64,000 bases of DNA, from the NCBI GenBank assembly GCA_947085425.1, contig CAMTWK010000015.1, forward strand, positions 140,188 to 204,187, given 5' to 3'. This document shows, one piece after another, positions 62,100-64,000 of the stretch. Source of the stretch: UKL13-2 sp947085425. Its GTDB lineage: Bacteria > Pseudomonadota > Gammaproteobacteria > Burkholderiales > Usitatibacteraceae. How positions within the stretch are numbered: the first letter of the stretch is position 1; each line of letters opens with the position of its first letter. The translations under genes were made by a program, and so were the position numbers. The notes below the pieces were generated by a model. The model did not search any database, had not been told where the DNA came from, and worked only from the letters and a program-made list of their open reading frames with translations.

Positions 62100-62528
62100 T
62101 TAACGTGATCGTGGTTTGGCCGTTTTTGTTTTCGGTCGTTTCCCGGCGGACTTGCCACCACCTGTAGATTGTTTTGGCTCGCCGTCGGCTTGCGCGGCTG
62201 GCATCATGTTTTTCATCCATTGCGCCGGATCAAATGCAGCGGCAAACCGCGCCATGTCGTCAGCCGTGACGTTGCCAAACTCATTTTTTTTCTGCTCCAT
62301 CAAATTAAGTGTGTCGCGCTGATACTCGAGCGTTTTGATCGATAACGTCAAGGCATTCACCTGCATTTGCAACCAGCCGGACACGGTCTGTAATTCGCGT
62401 ATTTTTTTTTCAATTTCGACCGGATCAATCGCGCCGATGTGTGGTTCGCCGCTGCCACCAGCAAGCCCGGACATGCCGGTCATTTGGCGTAACAGCTCAA
62501 AATAATCCGGAAGTGACTCTGCTGGCAT
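62100..62528 (-). CDS. PhaM-like PHA granule-associated protein
   Basis: A 142-residue protein with a hydrophobic helical N-terminus (LPDYFELLRQMTGM), a heptad-like coiled coil in the middle (EIEKKIRELQTVSGWLQMQVNALTLSIKTLEYQ, conserved in PhaM) and a Lys/Pro/Ala tail (KRPKTKTAKPRSR) of the kind that binds DNA in PhaM. PhaM of Ralstonia eutropha activates PHA synthase and links granules to the nucleoid. It is encoded 19 nt downstream of phaZ on the same strand. The assignment rests on pattern and context. Confidence 0.72.
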   Translation of the reverse strand: MPAESLPDYFELLRQMTGMSGLAGGSGEPHIGAIDPVEIEKKIRELQTVSGWLQMQVNALTLSIKTLEYQRDTLNLMEQKKNEFGNVTADDMARFAAAFDPAQWMKNMMPAAQADGEPKQSTGGGKSAGKRPKTKTAKPRSR

Positions 62529-62547
62529 GTTTGATCATCAAGAAAAA

Positions 62548-63810
62548 TTAACGATTGTGTTTGTTGATAAATGCCCGAATCTTCGGGTAAATCAATTGCC
62601 GATATTTCCGTCCGGAAAAAATTCCATAGTGTCCGACTCCAGGGGCAGTGTAATGCTGTCGGCGGTTGGCGGCAATACCGGTGCACAAAGTATGCGCCGC
62701 CTCTGTTTGGCCGCTACCGGAGATATCGTCGAGCTCACCCTCAATGGTAAACAAGGCGGTTTTGGTAATCGCCTCGGGTGTTACCGGCTGCCCGGCGACC
62801 ACCAATGTCCCGCGCGCGAGGCGTTGCTCCTGAAAAACCCGCACGATGGTATCGAGGTAATACTCCGCCGGCAAATCCATCACCGCATTGTATTCATTGT
62901 AAAACCGGCGATGCGCTTCGGCCGACTCGCCGTCGCCCTCAATCAGGTGATTGTAATAATCATGATGGGATTGCGCATGGCGTTCCGGATTCATGGCGAC
63001 AAATCCCGCCAATTGCATAAATCCCGGATAAACACGACGCATCGCACCCTCGTATTTCACCGGCACCCGATGAATAACATTTTGTTCAAACCAATGCAGT
63101 GGCCGACGGCTAGCAAAATCATTCACCGAGGTTGGATTCTTGCCGGTATCGATCGGCCCGCCCATCATGGTCATGCTGGCTGGCAATTTTTCGCCGTTCG
63201 CTGCCATCAATGCGATGCCGGCCAGCACCGGCACGGTCGGTTGGCATACCGAAACAACGTGAACAGGTCCATTTCCATCCGCACGCATTTGCATAAAACG
63301 AATAAATTGCTGCACATAAGCCACGTAATCATCGAAGTGAAACGGGCCGCGCGCCAAACTGATGTCGCGGCAGTCCTTCCAATCCGTGATGACGATGTCA
63401 TGGTCCGGCAACATGGTCTGCACCGTATCGCGCAACAGGGTGGCAAAGTGCCCGGAGAGCGGCGCAAAAACCAATACTTGTGGCTGCGCCTTGATTGCGT
63501 CGGTGGTTTTGGCCGCCGAGGCACCGGTTTTGGCAAAATGCCGCAATTCACAAAATGGCAAATCTAAAATGACCCGCTCTTCAATATTGACCTGCTCACC
63601 GGCTACTTCAACGTGATTGATGTCAAAAGCTGGACGATAGTAACGACCGGTCAAACGCAACATCAAATCAATGCCTGCAACGGCTTTCCCGGCGTTCGGC
63701 GCATAGGACAACGGCGAAAACGGGCTTTTCAATACATCAACACTGGCTTCCGCCCACCATCGCCATGGTTCAACAATGGTGCGCTGTAACTCGTGAAATT
63801 GATAAAGCAT
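62548..63810 (-). CDS. phaZ: Intracellular polyhydroxybutyrate depolymerase
   Basis: A 420-residue alpha/beta hydrolase that degrades stored PHB granules in the cytoplasm. The nucleophile Cys is in HVVSVCQPTVP (C189), as in PhaZ1 of Ralstonia eutropha, with the acid in GELDDISG and the His in PGVGHYG. No signal peptide, so intracellular. I chose the ATG at 63810, preceded by GGAAGG; the frame upstream to 63942 runs into a repeat element. It forms a likely operon with the PhaM-like gene. Confidence 0.93.
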   Translation of the reverse strand: MLYQFHELQRTIVEPWRWWAEASVDVLKSPFSPLSYAPNAGKAVAGIDLMLRLTGRYYRPAFDINHVEVAGEQVNIEERVILDLPFCELRHFAKTGASAAKTTDAIKAQPQVLVFAPLSGHFATLLRDTVQTMLPDHDIVITDWKDCRDISLARGPFHFDDYVAYVQQFIRFMQMRADGNGPVHVVSVCQPTVPVLAGIALMAANGEKLPASMTMMGGPIDTGKNPTSVNDFASRRPLHWFEQNVIHRVPVKYEGAMRRVYPGFMQLAGFVAMNPERHAQSHHDYYNHLIEGDGESAEAHRRFYNEYNAVMDLPAEYYLDTIVRVFQEQRLARGTLVVAGQPVTPEAITKTALFTIEGELDDISGSGQTEAAHTLCTGIAANRRQHYTAPGVGHYGIFSGRKYRQLIYPKIRAFINKHNR

Positions 63811-63863
63811 TGTGAATTTCCTTCCAACCAAAAATGATGGGGCATGGCCCCGTACAGGCCTAG

Positions 63864-64000
63864 CAGTTTGTTGAAATTCGTCGCGAGCGAAGGTCAGGCA
63901 AGGCGGAAAGCGGCGAAAAACCGGAATGTATGCGGTATACATGAGGATTTTGAGCCGCTTGCCAACGCCGCATCACCGAGCGCAGCAGAATTTCAACAAA
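63864..64000. mobile_element. MITE-like element, family B (cut by window edge)
   Basis: TTTGTTGAAATTC (63867-63879) is repeated as its exact reverse complement GAATTTCAACAAA at 63988-64000. Just left of it is CTAG (63860-63863), the same kind of target as family A. The right end probably extends a few bases past the window. It is unlike family A in sequence; no ORF is supported. Confidence 0.6.

Overview
The window looks like chromosomal DNA of a betaproteobacterium, most likely a PHA-accumulating member of the Burkholderiales or a close relative. Reasons: the ispB / rplU-rpmA-obgE-proB neighbourhood, a PP0621-like gene followed by pilS-pilR, mrp (apbC) next to metG, a class Ia nrdA-nrdB pair, kbl-tdh, and an intracellular PHB depolymerase beside a PhaM-like granule protein. 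Base composition appears balanced to moderately GC-rich. I do not name a genus. No rRNA, CRISPR array or complete transposase gene is visible; two tRNA genes are.

Layout. 1-2.7 kb: cold-shock protein, RluE-type pseudouridine synthase, an Ala/Pro/Lys-rich exported protein and MnmA. 2.8-16 kb: accessory genes, including a 239-bp MITE, an unknown repeat-bearing protein, a proline-rich TonB-like protein, a DUF349 protein, and a three-part secreted protein joining FG-GAP repeats, a haem c site and a copper monooxygenase domain. These are followed by a GNAT, a D-aminoacylase-like lipoprotein, a GST, UspA and a malonyl-CoA decarboxylase gene reduced to its two ends by a second MITE copy. 16-18.6 kb: threonine degradation (kbl-tdh). 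19-27.6 kb: a signalling block (kinase-less PAS sensor, GAF kinase, single receiver, receiver-PAS-kinase, NarL-type regulator, degenerate receiver, HAMP kinase) ending exactly at a third, truncated MITE copy. 27.8-30 kb: small exported and hypothetical proteins. 30-32.8 kb: an NgoMIV-like restriction-modification pair plus an unknown gene.

32.8-40.6 kb: dNTP and translation genes: nrdA, a YegP-like ORF, nrdB, dcd, gltX, tRNA-Ala(GGC) and tRNA-Glu(TTC). Two DnaA-box-like sites and one NrdR-box-like site lie upstream of nrdA. 40.7-46 kb: a TPR exported protein and a 1352-residue hybrid kinase with receivers and HPt. 46-52 kb: lytic transglycosylase, proB, obgE, rpmA, rplU, ispB and a ferredoxin-NADP reductase. 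52-56 kb: PP0621-like, pilS-pilR. 56-62 kb: DUF1330, TPR, mrp, metG, an RF-like GGQ protein, acylphosphatase and an adenylate cyclase-PilZ fusion. 62-64 kb: a PhaM-like protein and PHB depolymerase, then the left part of a second MITE family cut by the window edge.

The most unusual items are the FG-GAP/cytochrome/copper-monooxygenase fusion, the MITE family with 4-bp YTAG target sites and its likely role in deleting most of a malonyl-CoA decarboxylase gene, the cyclase-PilZ fusion, and the NgoMIV-type system with its inverted-repeat upstream region and unknown neighbour. All calls come from reading the sequence by eye; no database search was run.
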